Origin: Bacillota bacterium
GTDB lineage: Bacteria; Bacillota; Clostridia; DSM-8532
Assembly: GCA_023459915.1 (NCBI GenBank)
Contig: JAEWSN010000195.1
Coordinates: 1-15,153 of the forward strand
Length of the DNA: 15,153 nucleotides
Direction of reading: 5' to 3'
Positions 13,604-15,153 of this stretch are shown here, piece by piece. The stretch's first letter is position 1, and each line of letters opens with the position of its first letter. The notes below the pieces were generated by a model. The model did not search any database. It saw nothing but the letters and a program-made list of their open reading frames with translations, and was not told the origin of the DNA. The translations under genes were made by a program, and so were the position numbers.

Positions 13604-14477
13604 TTCTTTCTTGTCCGGCCTGGCACCCAGTTCGCTTTCCGGCGTGTTGGGAAGTGCCGCCCTGTTTCTGTTCATCTACTTCACCTTGTGGTTTTTGGTC
13701 ACCGAGGCCCTGCGCAATGGCGGGCTGGTGGATATCGGCTGGGGCGCGGGGTTCGTGCTGCTGGCCGCCTGGCGGATGCTGCTGGCGCCTTCCTTTGCCG
13801 GTGTGCTGCTTTGGCTGGCGGTGGCGGCCTGGGGCATCCGGCTGGCGATGCACATCGGCCTGCGCAACATTGGCAAGCCGGAGGATGCGCGTTACGCGGG
13901 CTTCCGCCGGGAATGGGGAAAAGGCTACCCCTTGCGTGCCTATTTCCAACTGTTCCTGTTTCAGGGGTTGATGATGGGCATCATCTCCCTGCCGTTCCTG
14001 CTGGGATATGAAGCGGCAAGACAGGGACAGCCGGTTTCCGTGGTGGTTTTCATCGGCGGACTGCTGGTGTTCGGGTTTGGCCTTGCGTTCGAGGCGCAGG
14101 CCGATCGGCAGCTGGCGGCTTTCCTTTCGAAGAAGCGGCGGGCCAGGAGCCTTGCGGCATCGCAGATGGAAAACCCTGACTTTGAGGAAGTGGGGCTTCC
14201 CCCGGAAGCGCTGCTGACCACCGGGCTCTGGGCCTGGTCCCGTCATCCCAACTACTTTGGGGAATCGGTGGCCTGGTGGGGCATCTATTTCATGGGAAGT
14301 GCCCTGGGCGCGCCTTGGTGGACTGTGATTGGGCCCATCGTGATCACGCTGCTGCTGCGGTTTGTGTCCGGTGTGCCGCTGCTCGAAAAGCGCATGCGCG
14401 GGCGACCGGGGTATGACGCCTATGCGGCGGCGACGCCCATTTTCATTCCCCGCCGCCCTCGAAAGGAGTATATGTGA
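13596..14477 (+). CDS. DUF1295 membrane protein (steroid 5-alpha-reductase / ICMT-like fold)
   Basis: Integral membrane protein of 293 residues. ATG at 13596 overlaps the end of the kinase fusion gene by 8 nt and has AAGGAG six nt upstream. Six to seven hydrophobic helices are visible, beginning about residue 15. The DUF1295 signature is clear: a GGLVDIGWG segment near the N-terminus, GKPEDARY with REWGKGYPLRAYFQ in the first cytoplasmic loop, and near the C-terminus WSRHPNYFGE followed by WWGIYF and a P-LEKRM..R.GYDAY end. The last region resembles the cofactor-binding C-terminal part of steroid 5-alpha-reductases and isoprenylcysteine methyltransferases. A redox or methyl-transfer reaction on a lipid is therefore plausible, but no substrate is known to me. 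Coupling to a fatty acid kinase gene supports a lipid role. Confidence 0.87.
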   Translation: MPDSFLSGLAPSSLSGVLGSAALFLFIYFTLWFLVTEALRNGGLVDIGWGAGFVLLAAWRMLLAPSFAGVLLWLAVAAWGIRLAMHIGLRNIGKPEDARYAGFRREWGKGYPLRAYFQLFLFQGLMMGIISLPFLLGYEAARQGQPVSVVVFIGGLLVFGFGLAFEAQADRQLAAFLSKKRRARSLAASQMENPDFEEVGLPPEALLTTGLWAWSRHPNYFGESVAWWGIYFMGSALGAPWWTVIGPIVITLLLRFVSGVPLLEKRMRGRPGYDAYAAATPIFIPRRPRKEYM

Positions 14478-14893
14478 TGGAATGGTTGAGATGGCTGGCC
14501 AGATTTGGACTGGTATTTGCCGCTTTTCTGGCAGTGGACATGGTATGGCTGGTCCTGGTGGCCAGAAAGTTCTACGTGAAGCAGATTGGCTATCTGATGC
14601 GGGAACCCGTGAATATTACCGCCGCGTTTGTGTTCTATGTCATCTTCGTGGTGGGCATACTCGTATTTGTGTTGCAGCCGGCGCTCGAGAAAAACAGCCT
14701 GGCGCATGCCGCGTTGTACGGCGCGTTCTTCGGCTTTGTCACCTACGCGACCTATGATCTGACGAATCTGTCGACGGTGAAGGACTGGCCGGTGCTGGTG
14801 ACCGTGGTTGATCTGGCATGGGGGACCACCCTGAGCCTGCTGGTTTCGGTGCTGGGCTTCCTGGCGATTCGCCGCTGGGTGCCGCTGCCCTGA
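14477..14893 (+). CDS. DUF2177 family membrane protein
   Basis: Small membrane protein of 138 residues with four predicted helices (about 8-28, 45-68, 77-97 and 105-132). ATG at 14477 shares one base with the preceding stop (TGATG) and has AAGGAG (14463-14468) eight nt upstream; a GTG at 14474 is the alternative. Family-typical features are VDMVWLVLVARKFY in the first helix, FYVIFVVGI in the second, and the strongly conserved FVTYATYDLTNLSTV...VTVVDLAWG block, where Asp and Asn lie close to the membrane. Function is not established. As the third gene of the operon it may act with the DUF1295 protein in lipid metabolism or envelope upkeep. It ends 91 bp from the convergent csoR-like gene; that gap has no convincing T-tailed terminator. 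Confidence 0.87.
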   Translation: MEWLRWLARFGLVFAAFLAVDMVWLVLVARKFYVKQIGYLMREPVNITAAFVFYVIFVVGILVFVLQPALEKNSLAHAALYGAFFGFVTYATYDLTNLSTVKDWPVLVTVVDLAWGTTLSLLVSVLGFLAIRRWVPLP

Positions 14894-14984
14894 TGCATTT
14901 CCCTGGCGCGATTGCCTGATGATGACGGCACCTGGTGTGGCGTTGTGTTGCAACGTGGATCCGGTGGACCGGCGCGCGGCACAA

Positions 14985-15153
14985 TCACCGCATCAGCTTG
15001 GCGAGCGTCACCAGCAGCTCATCAACCACTTCGTCCTCTCCGGACCGCACCCGGTCGACGAGACAGCGCTTCATGTGCCGCTCCAGCACCAGGCGGCTCA
15101 CCGCGTCCATGGCGGCCCGGGCGGCTTGAATCTGGTTGAGCACATCATCACAG
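14985..15153 (-). CDS. CsoR/RcnR-family metal-sensing repressor (N-terminal part outside window)
   Basis: C-terminal 55 residues of a small all-alpha transcriptional repressor of the CsoR/RcnR (DUF156) family, running off the right edge. The visible part starts CDDVLNQIQAARAAM, continues LVLERHMKRCL and ends ELLVTLAKLMR. It keeps the Cys of the second helix and the H-x3-C pair in the helix after it. These are the Cys-His-Cys ligands that bind Cu(I) in CsoR, so copper (or a related thiophilic metal or persulfide) sensing is likelier than the nickel/cobalt sensing of RcnR. The N-terminal helix, which holds residues that separate subfamilies, is missing. Members usually repress a neighbouring copper ATPase or chaperone gene; any such target would lie beyond the window. 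Confidence 0.85.
   Translation of the reverse strand, partial: CDDVLNQIQAARAAMDAVSRLVLERHMKRCLVDRVRSGEDEVVDELLVTLAKLMR

Overview
This is a protein-dense, GC-rich bacterial chromosome segment of about 15 kb. Genes are tightly packed, Shine-Dalgarno (SD) sites are strong (GGAGG/AAGGAG), and several starts are GTG or TTG. A FakA/FakB-type fatty acid kinase fusion, a standalone bacterial acyl-ACP thioesterase, a CsoR-type regulator and several c-di-GMP enzymes together suggest an anaerobe of Firmicutes (Clostridia) type or a similarly equipped lineage. That is inference: no rRNA or other phylogenetic marker is present. I saw no tRNA, insertion sequence, prophage gene or CRISPR array.

Layout. (1) 1-1328: 3' part of a PAS-GGDEF-HD-GYP c-di-GMP protein, open at the left edge, converging through a hairpin on an acyl-ACP thioesterase (minus strand, 1374-2219). 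(2) 2220-2443: divergent promoter region with a good sigma70-type promoter in each direction. (3) 2444-5276: trkA-trkH potassium uptake operon; trkH most likely starts at a TTG inside trkA. (4) 5277-5454: intergenic region with four tandem 11-bp repeats and possible RNA hairpins. (5) 5455-8150: two-gene c-di-GMP operon, a membrane GGDEF-EAL protein followed by a PAS-GGDEF cyclase with an ATGA junction. (6) 8170-9132 (minus): auxin-efflux-carrier-family transporter, divergent from the next unit. (7) 9131-11326: three-gene cassette of an exported, probably lipid-anchored EndoU nuclease, a 115-residue probable immunity protein, and an exported seven-bladed beta-propeller. (8) 11327-11584: a structured leader and a 47-residue lysine-rich small protein. 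(9) 11774-14893: operon of a FakA-FakB-like fusion, a DUF1295 membrane protein and a DUF2177 membrane protein. (10) 14985-15153 (minus): C-terminal end of a CsoR-family metal-sensing repressor, cut by the right edge.

How they work together. Three of the genes make or break c-di-GMP, and two of those are translationally coupled, so synthesis and degradation are probably balanced locally. TrkA/TrkH form a complete uptake system. The EndoU, immunity and propeller cassette is the most novel-looking unit. It resembles a toxin-immunity pair, but the nuclease is a small exported protein rather than the tip of a large CdiA, Rhs or LXG protein, and the third gene is an exported propeller whose motifs normally form the sensor of two-component proteins. 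Its function is unproven.
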